DNA of 64,000 nucleotides from the NCBI RefSeq assembly GCF_023074185.1, contig NZ_JADPKY010000132.1, forward strand, positions 248,001 to 312,000, read 5' to 3'. Positions 21,989-30,242 of this stretch are shown here, in pieces. The notes beneath the pieces were generated by a model. That model made no database searches. It saw only the letters and a program-made list of their open reading frames with translations, and was not told where the DNA came from. Source of the stretch: Bradyrhizobium sp. 132 (lineage in GTDB: Bacteria > Pseudomonadota > Alphaproteobacteria > Rhizobiales > Xanthobacteraceae). Positions within the stretch are counted from its first letter, which is position 1; each line of letters opens with the position of its first letter. The position numbers were made by a program, and so were the translations under genes.

Positions 21989-23638
21989 TCACCATTCGGG
22001 AGGCCGGATCGTCGGCCCGATATCCTGAGGACCAGGCAGACCCGGCGCCAGCGGTTGTTGCTCGTTTGCCGGCGGGAGCAAATTTCCCCAGTCCGTCCGT
22101 GCACGCATCCGTTCAAGGGTTGCGGCGGTGACGAAGTTGCCACCTTCCCGTATCTGCCATCCGCCACCGAGCGCCCGAAACACCGCGGTCAGTCCAAGCG
22201 GAACGTTGGCCGAAGCGCCGGCCAGGCTGTTCTGTGCCTGAAGGAGATTCTGTTCCGCCGTCAGTACGGTGGTAAATGATGTCCCGCCCTGCTCGTATTG
22301 CTCAAGTGCGATTTTGAGGGCTCCCTTTGCCGCTTCAACGCTGCGACGCAGATACGCGGCCTGGTTTCGCGATTGTAGATATGTCGCAAGACCGTTGTCC
22401 ACCTCCTGCTGGGCGCTCAACGCGGTGTTCTGATAGTCGATCAGCAATTGCTGCAGCTTGGCATCCTGCAAACGGATGTTGTTGGTGATTTGCCCGTAGT
22501 TCAGAAGATTCCATTGAAACGATGGGCCCGCAGCATACGCCACGCCCTTCCAACTGACGACCTGGCCTAGATTATGGCCATTGGCGGTGCTCGCCGAGCC
22601 GCCGAACGTGCCCGTAATACTGATTGCCGGATAGAGTTGCGTCGTGGCGATTCCAATCTGCGCGCTCTGTGCCAAGGCGGCAAGCTCTGCTGCTCGGACG
22701 TCCGGTCTCCGGCGCAACAGATCCGCGGGTATACCGACAACGACGGAGGCGGGCGGCAACGGTATCCGGCCGATCGAGCGTGAAAGCATCATGCCGAGCG
22801 ACTGCGGCGGAACGCCGAGCAGGACGCAGAGCGCATTTTGTCCCTGCTGCAATTGTATCGTCAATTGGGGTATTGCCGCACGGGTCTGCTCGAGGACATT
22901 TGTCGCCTGGAAAACATCAAGCTCCGAAGTTCCGCCGCCCGAGAACTTCGCCTTTGCGATACTAAGCGCCTGTTCCTGCCTGCGGACATTGGCCCGTGCG
23001 ATCCCGATCAACTGCTCTATTGTGCGTATACCGATATAAGTTGCGGTAACATCGGCTAGAAGCGACACCAGAACGCCGTCATAAGTCGCAATCGACGCCA
23101 GGTACACGGCATCGGCGGATTCGACTCCACGGCGAAACTTGCCCCAGAAGTCCAACTCCCAAGCCGCCTGTGCGGCCAGGCCATCGGTCCAGAAGTACTG
23201 TGGCGTCGCATTTGGACCGGCCAGCGGCGTCGCGGCACTGGTCCGATTGTAAATGACCGACCCCACTCCCTGTTGGACCTGCGGATAGGTTATGCCGATG
23301 GCTATTCCCAGCACGGCACGTGCTTGCAGCACCTTGGTCCCCGCGCTCTCCAGCGTCAGATTTTGGTTATACGCAATTTTTATTAGCTGATTGAGCGTCG
23401 GATCGCGAAAGCCTTCCCACCAGGGTTCATACTCGAGCGGGCCGGATTTAACCGCGCGATTGCCTGCGCCACGAAATTTTTCGGCAAGCGGAGCGACAGG
23501 CGCTGTAAAATCCGGCCCAATCGTACATGCGACGGTTGGCAGGAGAAGCGCAGCCACAAGCAACCCATGAATTGACCAGCCAGCAATAGCGCCGGCATCG
23601 TGCGGCCGCCCAAACGTTGCCTGATGCTGAGTCACCAA
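21989..23638 (-). CDS. Outer-membrane efflux lipoprotein (TolC/NodT family)
   Basis: 549 residues with a lipobox (LLPTVAC, Cys about 38) and two outer-membrane efflux repeats, as in NodT/OprM-type channels: PWWEGFRDPTLNQLI begins repeat 1, and IGIATTQLYPAISITGTFG begins repeat 2. It forms the trimeric outer-membrane exit for a tripartite pump with the HlyD adaptor encoded just upstream (60-bp gap). Codon use is less GC-rich at third positions than in flanking core genes, a sign of transfer. No inner-membrane RND or MFS pump is adjacent. Confidence 0.9.
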   Translation of the reverse strand: MVTQHQATFGRPHDAGAIAGWSIHGLLVAALLLPTVACTIGPDFTAPVAPLAEKFRGAGNRAVKSGPLEYEPWWEGFRDPTLNQLIKIAYNQNLTLESAGTKVLQARAVLGIAIGITYPQVQQGVGSVIYNRTSAATPLAGPNATPQYFWTDGLAAQAAWELDFWGKFRRGVESADAVYLASIATYDGVLVSLLADVTATYIGIRTIEQLIGIARANVRRQEQALSIAKAKFSGGGTSELDVFQATNVLEQTRAAIPQLTIQLQQGQNALCVLLGVPPQSLGMMLSRSIGRIPLPPASVVVGIPADLLRRRPDVRAAELAALAQSAQIGIATTQLYPAISITGTFGGSASTANGHNLGQVVSWKGVAYAAGPSFQWNLLNYGQITNNIRLQDAKLQQLLIDYQNTALSAQQEVDNGLATYLQSRNQAAYLRRSVEAAKGALKIALEQYEQGGTSFTTVLTAEQNLLQAQNSLAGASANVPLGLTAVFRALGGGWQIREGGNFVTAATLERMRARTDWGNLLPPANEQQPLAPGLPGPQDIGPTIRPPEW

Positions 23639-23698
23639 GATTTTCTCTCCCCACGCGTCGGCCAGACTCGTGTGTATCTCTTGTTGTTGTATTGCACG

Positions 23699-24880
23699 TC
23701 AGGACGGCGGCTTTTCCACAGAGGGCATGACGTACAGCAGCCACTTCTTCATTCGGATCGTGACCTTCGAAATGACGTGCGTGGCCTTGCCCTTCTGCGT
23801 ATAGATCGCCGCTGATCCGCCTGACCCAAGCGACAGCTTGCGGGCTATGGCATCGTCGCTGAAATTGATCCGCACTGCATAAAGCCCGTCAGATCCGATC
23901 CGCGCTGCGTTCGGTATTGTGCCGCTGGTTGTGAATTGACCTCCCCCAGTTGCCGGAATCACGTAGTCCACTTTTCCAAGGAACAGGCGACCCGGATACG
24001 GGTTGAGCACCATTTCCACGTCATCGCCGGGCTCGACATTCGAGAGCCAATTCTGCGGAAACACGGCGGCTACGGCCGTATCGGACACGTTGACGAATGT
24101 TCCGGCTGCAGCAAGCGGCATCGGCACAAGCATGGTTCCGATCTGCACCTGCCAATTGGTAACATATCCATCGCCTGGCGCCGTCATCTTGCACTGGGCC
24201 AAGTTGAACCGCGCGTCATCGAGTTGCGCTTCAACGGCCGGAACGTTGCTTTGAGCCGTTTGCACAACGGCTTCGGCCTGTTGCGCAGAAGCCTCCGCTT
24301 GCGCAAGGGCCGCTTCGGCCTGTTGAACGGCGGCTTCCGCCTCCTGACGTTCCTGCGTTGCCTTGGCTACGTTAAGCTGACTAATGGCCGCTTTGTCCGC
24401 GCGCTGAATGTTGAGGGCGATTTGCTCCTGGGTCTTTGCAAGTTCGTCAGCAGCCTTCGCTTTTAAGAGACTGGCCTGCGCATTCGGTATGGCCGTCTTT
24501 GCGGTCGCGAGCGCAGCTTCGGCTTGCCTTACGTTGGCCTTCGATGCAGCCAACTGCGCCTCGACCTGGTTCACCGTGTACTTGTACGGCGCCGGATCGA
24601 TTTCCAGCAGCAAGTCACCTTTCTTCACTCGTTGATTTGCCTCGGCGTGGATCACCTTGACTTGCCCTTTGACGTAAGGGACGAGCTGCACCACGTACTG
24701 GCTGGTCACCATCTTGTCCGTAATCGGCGCCGACTGCGTCCAGACCACCACGACGCCGCCGATCATGAACACACCTGCGACGATCAAGCCTGCAATCAGA
24801 TAGGCCGTGGGCTTGAGGCGCAGGACCTTGAACAGTACGAGAACGAGTGCAACGTAGACGATGATCAGGATTGCGATCAC
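23699..24880 (-). CDS. HlyD family membrane fusion protein (YiaV/EmrA-like)
   Basis: 393 residues: two N-terminal membrane helices (about 2-20 and 27-48), a split biotinyl-lipoyl domain (YVKGQVKVIHAEANQRVKKGD ahead, MTAPGDGYVTN behind), a long Ala/Gln-rich coiled coil (about 105-230) and a beta-barrel end. It should bridge an inner-membrane pump to the outer-membrane channel. Its start overlaps the DUF3302 stop by 4 bp (ATGA), the same pairing as yiaW-yiaV in E. coli, so these are probably that type of adaptor with its small membrane partner. Confidence 0.88.
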   Translation of the reverse strand: MIAILIIVYVALVLVLFKVLRLKPTAYLIAGLIVAGVFMIGGVVVVWTQSAPITDKMVTSQYVVQLVPYVKGQVKVIHAEANQRVKKGDLLLEIDPAPYKYTVNQVEAQLAASKANVRQAEAALATAKTAIPNAQASLLKAKAADELAKTQEQIALNIQRADKAAISQLNVAKATQERQEAEAAVQQAEAALAQAEASAQQAEAVVQTAQSNVPAVEAQLDDARFNLAQCKMTAPGDGYVTNWQVQIGTMLVPMPLAAAGTFVNVSDTAVAAVFPQNWLSNVEPGDDVEMVLNPYPGRLFLGKVDYVIPATGGGQFTTSGTIPNAARIGSDGLYAVRINFSDDAIARKLSLGSGGSAAIYTQKGKATHVISKVTIRMKKWLLYVMPSVEKPPS

Positions 24881-25215
24881 GGTCGTGTCTCCCTCTCCAC
24901 CGAGTGCTGCCGTGAGGCTGCCACGGCGTCACTTTCGACGTTACCCAGCTCAGGGGTGTTCCTTCCAGACCTCAGTCCGAACGGCTTCGTGAACGCCCAT
25001 ACGAAAGCTACCGGCCACAGCAACCCACCAGTCGCGATCCCGACCCAGCTCATGGCATTGATCGCGCTGGCCTGGGGGTGATTCCATTTGCGAGCGAGCT
25101 GGCCTGGAAGTTTGCCTAGATTGACGACGATTAGGACGCCAACAAAGATCAGAACAGCGAATACGACAAACGCGAATGCGTCCAATGCACCGAACGAAGA
25201 ATCCACTGCCAGCAC
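24877..25215 (-). CDS. DUF3302 small membrane protein (YiaW-like)
   Basis: 112 residues with two membrane helices (about 13-31 and 53-73). LDAFAFVVFAVLIFVGV and LPGQLARKWNHPQASAIN are typical of DUF3302. In E. coli yiaW (DUF3302) precedes yiaV (HlyD family) and the same order with a 4-bp overlap is seen here. Its job is unknown; it may steady the adaptor or act as a minimal inner-membrane part. Confidence 0.82.
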   Translation of the reverse strand: MLAVDSSFGALDAFAFVVFAVLIFVGVLIVVNLGKLPGQLARKWNHPQASAINAMSWVGIATGGLLWPVAFVWAFTKPFGLRSGRNTPELGNVESDAVAASRQHSVERETRP

Positions 25216-25819
25216 TCCAAGTAGGACTAAGCCATCGGATTCGGCGCAATTACTCGCAGTTCAATCCCGTCGACCGAGCCAGCCGAGGATTGGATTAATA
25301 CGGGGTGCGCTTTGGTTTCACGAAGGACATGCGCAATCAGAACCATCTTTGAGCCTCGTCGAGGAATGGTCATACCGAACTCCTGCGCTTCGGAAAAAAA
25401 CCGCAACGTTGAGGAGGCAGCGCTGCGGCCATGCCCGCGGGCCGCAGCAATGATGGAGGACAACCGCCTTCCGGGGCTATGCATTTTCGGCCGACGACAT
25501 AATTATCGTTCGAGGGCCATGAGCGAACGCTTCAATGTCCGGTTCGGGTCAATGGCTGACATCACCTTGGAGCTGCCCCGGCATGAAAAAACCCGCGGCG
25601 GATTTCTCCGCGCGGGTTCTACGAATTCTCGATAGTGCCATTCTGCCAGTGTTTTGCCCGACGTGTCAAAGCTGAACGGCGCGGCGGTCTGCACTGCCGG
25701 CTTAGTCCGAGACCGGGTGCTCGGCACGAGCTCAGAATTGCAAATGATTTCAGTGCCCGCGCTACTGTGCATGGGGTTGTTTTTCAGTTTTTATTTTTGC
25801 GGTGCCGAAGCGCTGCGCG
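25216..25819. other. 604-bp region without a convincing gene
   Basis: A frame at 25227-25484 (minus, 85 codons, ending VDGIELRVIAPNPMA) is open 11 bp before the DUF3302 gene, but its third positions are not GC-rich and I know no relative, so I leave it uncalled. Around 25520-25690 the sequence contains NVRFGSMADI- and FDTSGKTLAEW-type translations that I recall as dispersed in Bradyrhizobium intergenic DNA, so part of this may be a repeat remnant. A terminator hairpin lies at 25586-25620. Confidence 0.45.
25586..25620 (-). terminator. Rho-independent terminator after the DUF1254 gene
   Basis: On the minus strand AACCCGCG pairs with CGCGGGTT and is followed by six Ts. The stem is extended by CGG/CCG. 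It lies about 200 bp past the stop of the DUF1254 gene, the end of the PBP1A-DUF1214-DUF1254 unit. Confidence 0.7.
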
Positions 25820-26404
25820 TCAGCGCCGTCCGCGCGGCGCCTCGGCCTTGGCCGGCTGCTCGGTCTGCGGTCCGCAGCTTGCGGCAGCGAGGGTTGCCTG
25901 CGCCTGCTGCATCAGGCCGGGCTCGGGGGCCAAGGCCTTCATCACGATCAGACCGGTGGTAGCAGGGGAATCGATGATCAGGCGGTCGGCGGCGGTGATC
26001 TCTTCGTCCTCGGGCAGCTCGTTGTGCTGCGGCTCGGTCATCAGGTCGAGCTCGATCACCTTCTTGCCGGCCGAGCGGTCGTTGATGGCGTAGTAGGCGA
26101 TTTCGTTGCGGGTGTAGAACGACACCGAGGTGTAGGCTTGGCTGACGGGCACGGTCAGCTTGATCGGTCCGTTCGACAGGTCGTAGCGGCAGATCGCGAG
26201 CGCAAAGGCTGGGTCCATGAACGGCATCGGCGAGGTGTTGGGATCGGCGAGGGGAAGCTGCGTGACGGCGTTGAGCTTGGTCATCGGCGTCAGCCGCGAA
26301 TAGGCGTCCTGGGTCGCGATCCGCGGCAGCGCCAGCACGCTGACCAGATGGACCACGAGGCCTAGCACCACGCCGGTGACGATGGTGAACAGCAGCCGGA
26401 TCAT
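25820..26404 (-). CDS. DUF1254 domain protein, membrane-anchored
   Basis: 194 residues. One N-terminal membrane helix (about 4-25) then a domain with ATQDAYSRLTPMTKLN, DPNTSPMPFMDPAFALAICRYDLS and VSFYTRNEIAYYAIND, all DUF1254 traits. DUF1254 and DUF1214 are often two halves of one protein of about 450 residues; here they are separate and overlap by 4 bp (26401-26404), each with its own anchor. They probably form one complex. The function is unknown. The C-terminus ends in a Gln/Ala/Arg tail. Confidence 0.82.
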   Translation of the reverse strand: MIRLLFTIVTGVVLGLVVHLVSVLALPRIATQDAYSRLTPMTKLNAVTQLPLADPNTSPMPFMDPAFALAICRYDLSNGPIKLTVPVSQAYTSVSFYTRNEIAYYAINDRSAGKKVIELDLMTEPQHNELPEDEEITAADRLIIDSPATTGLIVMKALAPEPGLMQQAQATLAAASCGPQTEQPAKAEAPRGRR

Positions 26405-26979
26405 GAGCAGCCCACCGTCGTGATCGTGGGCATCGGCGCATCGCGCTGGGTGCGCGTGGCAACGCCGACCGGGGTGTCGTAGAGCCGCAGCATCAGCGCA
26501 TAGCGCTCGATGCCGCCGGTCGGCAGCCAGTTGCCGGCGCGCGAGCGCGAGGCGATGTGGATCTCGAACGAGCCGTCGGACTGGCGCACAATCTCCTGGC
26601 TGGTGAAGCCGTAGCGCTGCAGCGAATTGGCGACCAGATGACCCTTGCGGTCGTACAGCGTCAGCGTCCAGAACCGCGCCGGCGGCGTCACCCCGGAGAC
26701 CACGACATCGCAGCGGCCGTCCAGCCCCTTCTTCTTGTCGTCGGCGGTTGCGGTGAAGGCGACGCCGTCGCCGGTACCGATCGGCAGCTCGCCGTTGCGC
26801 ACGATGGTGGCGCGCGAATAGGGATCGACGTCGGCAGTGCCGGTGCGCGGGCGCGCGGTCCAGGGGCCGATGGTCAGCGCGCCGATCTCGGTGCCGCGCG
26901 TCGTCGTCATCCAGGTCGCGCCGACGCCCACGACGGTTGCGAGCAGAAGGGCCGTCAATGTGATCAGGATCAGCCGCAC
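26401..26979 (-). CDS. DUF1214 domain protein, membrane-anchored
   Basis: 192 residues with an N-terminal helix (about 2-22) and a domain with IGPWTARPRTGTADVDPYSRA, LDGRCDVVVSG, RFWTLTLYDRKGHLVANSLQRYG and GNWLPTG, matching DUF1214. It lies 9 bp after the PBP1A stop and 4-bp overlaps the DUF1254 gene, so the three should be one transcript. The protein should face the periplasm. The link to cell-wall synthesis is inferred only from this position. Confidence 0.82.
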   Translation of the reverse strand: MRLILITLTALLLATVVGVGATWMTTTRGTEIGALTIGPWTARPRTGTADVDPYSRATIVRNGELPIGTGDGVAFTATADDKKKGLDGRCDVVVSGVTPPARFWTLTLYDRKGHLVANSLQRYGFTSQEIVRQSDGSFEIHIASRSRAGNWLPTGGIERYALMLRLYDTPVGVATRTQRDAPMPTITTVGCS

Positions 26980-26988
26980 TTGTTTCGA

Positions 26989-29277
26989 TCAGTTCTTGCG
27001 CGGGACGGATGCGTTCGCATTCTCTTCCGCATAGTTCTGCGGGAAGGCGAGCGCGCTCGTCGCCGAGGCGGGCTTGGCCGCCTTGGGGTCGTTGCTGGTT
27101 GATTTGGTCGCGGTCTTGGCGGCGTCATCCAAAAGCTTCTCGACACGAACAAGGACGTCGGCGCCGCGCTTGGTCAGCACCGGCGGCGGACCGGGCTTGG
27201 TCTCCAGCACCTTCGGTGACGCGTTGGCTTGCGCGTTGGCGATTGGCTCCCGCGGCAGTTTCTGGCCCATGCCGACGCCGGGGATTTCCCGGACCTCGAC
27301 GCCCTGATGCGCTGCGAGCATGATGTCGTGCCAGGTCTGCGCCGGCAGCGAGCCGCCGGTCATGCGGTTGGTCGGCGAATAGTCGTCATTGCCGTACCAG
27401 ACCGCGCAGGTGAAGTTGCCGGTGTAGCCGACGAACCAGGCGTCGCGATAAGCATTCGTGGTGCCGGTCTTGCCCGCGGTCGGAATGCCGTCGAGGGCTG
27501 CACGGCGCGCAGTGCCTTCGCTGACCACGTGGCTCATCATGCCGGCCATGTCGGCGGCGACGGAGGCGGGGATCGCCTGCCGCGGCTTCGGACCGTCGCG
27601 GTCCCAGCGCCAGACCGGATCGCCGGCGCCGGTGCGCACTTCCAGCACGGAATGCGGCGTCACGGCCTTGCCGCGGTTCGGGAACGTCGCATAGGCGACG
27701 GCATGCTCGAGCACGGTGACTTCGTCCGAGCCGATCGGCAGCGACGGGGTGTCAGGCAGCGGTGCCTTGAGGCCGAAGCGGCGGGCGACCTCGACGATCT
27801 TGGCGCGGCCGATCTTGGCCGGGTTCGGCGCCTTCGGCTGCTCCTTCTGGCCGATCGCGATCGACAGTTTGACAGGCACCACGTTGATCGAGCGCGTGAT
27901 CGCCTGCGTCAGCGTCACCGCGCCGGAATAAGAATGGCCATAGTTCTGCGGGCACCAATTGCCGATGCAGACCGGGCCGTCGACCACGATCGAATTCGGC
28001 GTGAAGCCGTTGAGGAGCGCGGTGGTGTAGACATAAGGCTTGAACGACGAGCCCGGCTGGCGATAGGCGTCGGCGGCGCGGTTGAACTGGCTGGCGCCGT
28101 AGTCGCGGCCGCCGACCATGGCGCGGATGCCGCCGTCGAGATCGGAGACGACGGTCGCGGCCTGGGTCGCGTGATAATCGCGGCCGAACTGGCGCAGCTG
28201 GTTCTCGACCGCGTCTTCCGCCGCCTTCTGCACATTGGCGTCGATCGCAAGCCGAACCACGAAGACGCGCTCGGTGTAGGATTTCGGGAAGGTGTCGACC
28301 AGCTTGCGCATCTCGTCGAAGGCGTAGTCGAGATAATAGTTCGGCGACGCCTCATCGCGGCGGTCGACCGCGAAGGCGGGGTTGCGGCGGGCGCCGAACA
28401 CCTGGCCCTCGGTCATGAAGCCGGCATCGACGAGGTTGTCGAGCACGACGTTGGCGCGGGCGCGCGCCGCGGGCAGGTTGATGTGGGGCGCGTATTTGGT
28501 CGGTGCCTTGAACAGGCCGGCGAGCATCGCGGCTTCGGCAAGCGTCACGTCACGCGCCGACTTGTTGAAGTAGAAATGCGCGGCGCCGTCGACGCCGAAG
28601 GTGCCGCCGCCCATATAGGCGCGATCGAGATACAGTTTCAAAATCTCGTTCTTGGTCAGGCGCCATTCCAGCCAGACCGCGAGAAAGGCTTCGTTGACCT
28701 TGCGCTCGATGGTGCGCTCGTTGCTCAGGAACAAATTCTTGGCGAGCTGCTGCGTGATCGAGGAGCCGCCCTGGCGGACGCCGCCGGCCTGGGCGTTGGT
28801 GACGAGCGCGCGCCCGGTGCCGGCGATGTCGATGCCGAAATGCTCGTAGAAGCGGCGGTCTTCGGTCGCGAGCGTCGCCTTGATCAGCACGTCCGGAAAA
28901 TCTTCCAGCGGGATCGAGTCGTTATGCTTGATGCCGCGGCTGCCGATCGGATTGCCGTAGCGGTCGAGGAAGGACACCGCGAGGTCGGACTTCTTCAGCC
29001 AGTCCTCGTCCGCAGTTTCGCGGAAGGCGGGAATGGCGAGCGTGAGCATCACGACCAGGCCGCCGAGTCCGATGGTCGCAGCCTCCGACAGCGGCTCGAT
29101 GAACACCCAGCGCTTCCACCGCCCGACATAGAAGCGATCCATGAAGGTCGAGTAGCGCTCGTAGAGCTCGCGGATGCCCTTGGCCGAGGAGAACAGCGAG
29201 GAGTCGATGCGCGCATCGAGGTCCAGGAAGAAATTCCGGACTTTCTGCTTCCAATGCGATGGTATGATCTGGCGCAC
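26989..29277 (-). CDS. Penicillin-binding protein 1A family (bifunctional)
   Basis: 762 residues. One N-terminal membrane helix (about 70-88), then a family 51 transglycosylase domain with EDRRFYEHFGID, GGSSITQQLAKNLFLS and NEAFLAVWLEWRLTK, then a transpeptidase domain with the acylation site SSFK (in QPGSSFKPYVY), SxN (TRSINVV) and KTGTT. It polymerises glycan chains and cross-links them in the periplasm. The C-terminal 100 residues are a disordered Pro/Lys/Ala tail. The long N-terminal cytosolic part (about 65 residues) is larger than in E. coli PBP1A. It leads the unit with DUF1214 and DUF1254. Confidence 0.93.
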   Translation of the reverse strand: MRQIIPSHWKQKVRNFFLDLDARIDSSLFSSAKGIRELYERYSTFMDRFYVGRWKRWVFIEPLSEAATIGLGGLVVMLTLAIPAFRETADEDWLKKSDLAVSFLDRYGNPIGSRGIKHNDSIPLEDFPDVLIKATLATEDRRFYEHFGIDIAGTGRALVTNAQAGGVRQGGSSITQQLAKNLFLSNERTIERKVNEAFLAVWLEWRLTKNEILKLYLDRAYMGGGTFGVDGAAHFYFNKSARDVTLAEAAMLAGLFKAPTKYAPHINLPAARARANVVLDNLVDAGFMTEGQVFGARRNPAFAVDRRDEASPNYYLDYAFDEMRKLVDTFPKSYTERVFVVRLAIDANVQKAAEDAVENQLRQFGRDYHATQAATVVSDLDGGIRAMVGGRDYGASQFNRAADAYRQPGSSFKPYVYTTALLNGFTPNSIVVDGPVCIGNWCPQNYGHSYSGAVTLTQAITRSINVVPVKLSIAIGQKEQPKAPNPAKIGRAKIVEVARRFGLKAPLPDTPSLPIGSDEVTVLEHAVAYATFPNRGKAVTPHSVLEVRTGAGDPVWRWDRDGPKPRQAIPASVAADMAGMMSHVVSEGTARRAALDGIPTAGKTGTTNAYRDAWFVGYTGNFTCAVWYGNDDYSPTNRMTGGSLPAQTWHDIMLAAHQGVEVREIPGVGMGQKLPREPIANAQANASPKVLETKPGPPPVLTKRGADVLVRVEKLLDDAAKTATKSTSNDPKAAKPASATSALAFPQNYAEENANASVPRKN

Positions 29278-29571
29278 CTAGAACCCTTGAGGCTTGGTTC
29301 GAAAGCGTTCAAGCACCCGGCCGGGGCGGCATCGAGACGTCTTGCGGGAGTGTTGCGGCAAACCCAAGGCGCCCGGCTAGCGCCTCGGGGGACTTGCTGT
29401 TCCTTCTAGCCGAGCAGGGCCTATAAACCAATGGTCACGCTCGCGATTTTGAATAACAGGCCTAATTGACCCCGGTTCATTACGGGCCTCACGCTGGCGT
29501 TGCTTGCAGCCCCGCGGCCGCACGCCCTAGATGACATGAACCGTAGCTCTTTCGAACTTTTGTTGAGGCCC
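29278..29571. other. 294-bp divergent intergenic region
   Basis: It separates the PBP1A gene (minus) from the YcgN gene (plus) and should hold both promoters. I see no clear operator or hairpin. In-frame alternative starts for the YcgN gene lie at 29500 and 29536. Confidence 0.45.
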
Positions 29572-30087
29572 ATGACCGCAGCTCCCAAACGACCTTCAGG
29601 CCAGGAAGGATTCTTCTGGAAAACCAAGACGTTGGAACAGATGTCGGAGCCGGAATGGGAAAGCCTGTGCGACGGCTGCGGCCGCTGCTGCCTGAACAAG
29701 CTCGAGGAAGAGGGCACCGGCGACATCTATTTCACCCATGTCGGCTGCAAGCTGCTCGATGGGGCGACCTGCGGCTGCAAGGACTACCCGAATCGTTCCG
29801 ACAAGGTTCCTGACTGTGTTCGCCTGACCCCCGCCAATGTCCGCACCCTGAACTGGCTGCCGCCGAGCTGCGGCTACAAGCTCGTTGCCGAAGGGCGCGA
29901 CCTCTATTGGTGGCATCCGCTCGTGTCAGGCGATCCGAACACGGTGCATGAGGCCGGCGTCTCCGTACGCGGCCGGGTCGAGGGCAGCGAGGAGCAGATC
30001 CCGGACGACGAGCTCGAGAACCACATCGTGCAATGGCCGGCGCAACTGCCGAAGCGGGCGCGCCTGAAGCGACGTCCGAAGGACTGA
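29572..30087 (+). CDS. YcgN family cysteine cluster protein
   Basis: 171 residues from ATG 29572 (GAGG precedes it; ATG 29536 is possible). The family's cysteine cluster is present: LCDGCGRCCLNKLE, HVGCKLLDGATCGCKDY and PDCVRLTP, with a late SCGYKLVAEGRDL. YcgN/UPF0260 proteins are cytoplasmic and probably bind metal or an iron-sulfur cluster; no reaction is known. The gene is alone, 155 bp before the MFS gene. Confidence 0.9.
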   Translation: MTAAPKRPSGQEGFFWKTKTLEQMSEPEWESLCDGCGRCCLNKLEEEGTGDIYFTHVGCKLLDGATCGCKDYPNRSDKVPDCVRLTPANVRTLNWLPPSCGYKLVAEGRDLYWWHPLVSGDPNTVHEAGVSVRGRVEGSEEQIPDDELENHIVQWPAQLPKRARLKRRPKD

Positions 30088-30242
30088 TCCGGCGGGGATT
30101 CGGATCACGTCTTCGGGAAGACCGTGAGGTGGGATGCACCCATGCGCCGCGGTGCCTGCCTGAGAAGAACTTTGCTGTCTACACTGGGCTGCATAGAACG
30201 AATCCTTCGCGGCGTTGCGCCGCCTCATGGCTTCCGATCGAG

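Noticed and set aside
25227..25484. 85-codon minus-strand frame before the DUF3302 gene
   Set aside because: Third positions are not GC-rich, there is no strong start and no known relative. I noted it but did not call it.
27229..29409. 726-codon plus-strand frame opposite PBP1A
   Set aside because: PBP1A motifs on the minus strand are complete. The antisense frame has no recognisable sequence and arises from high GC.
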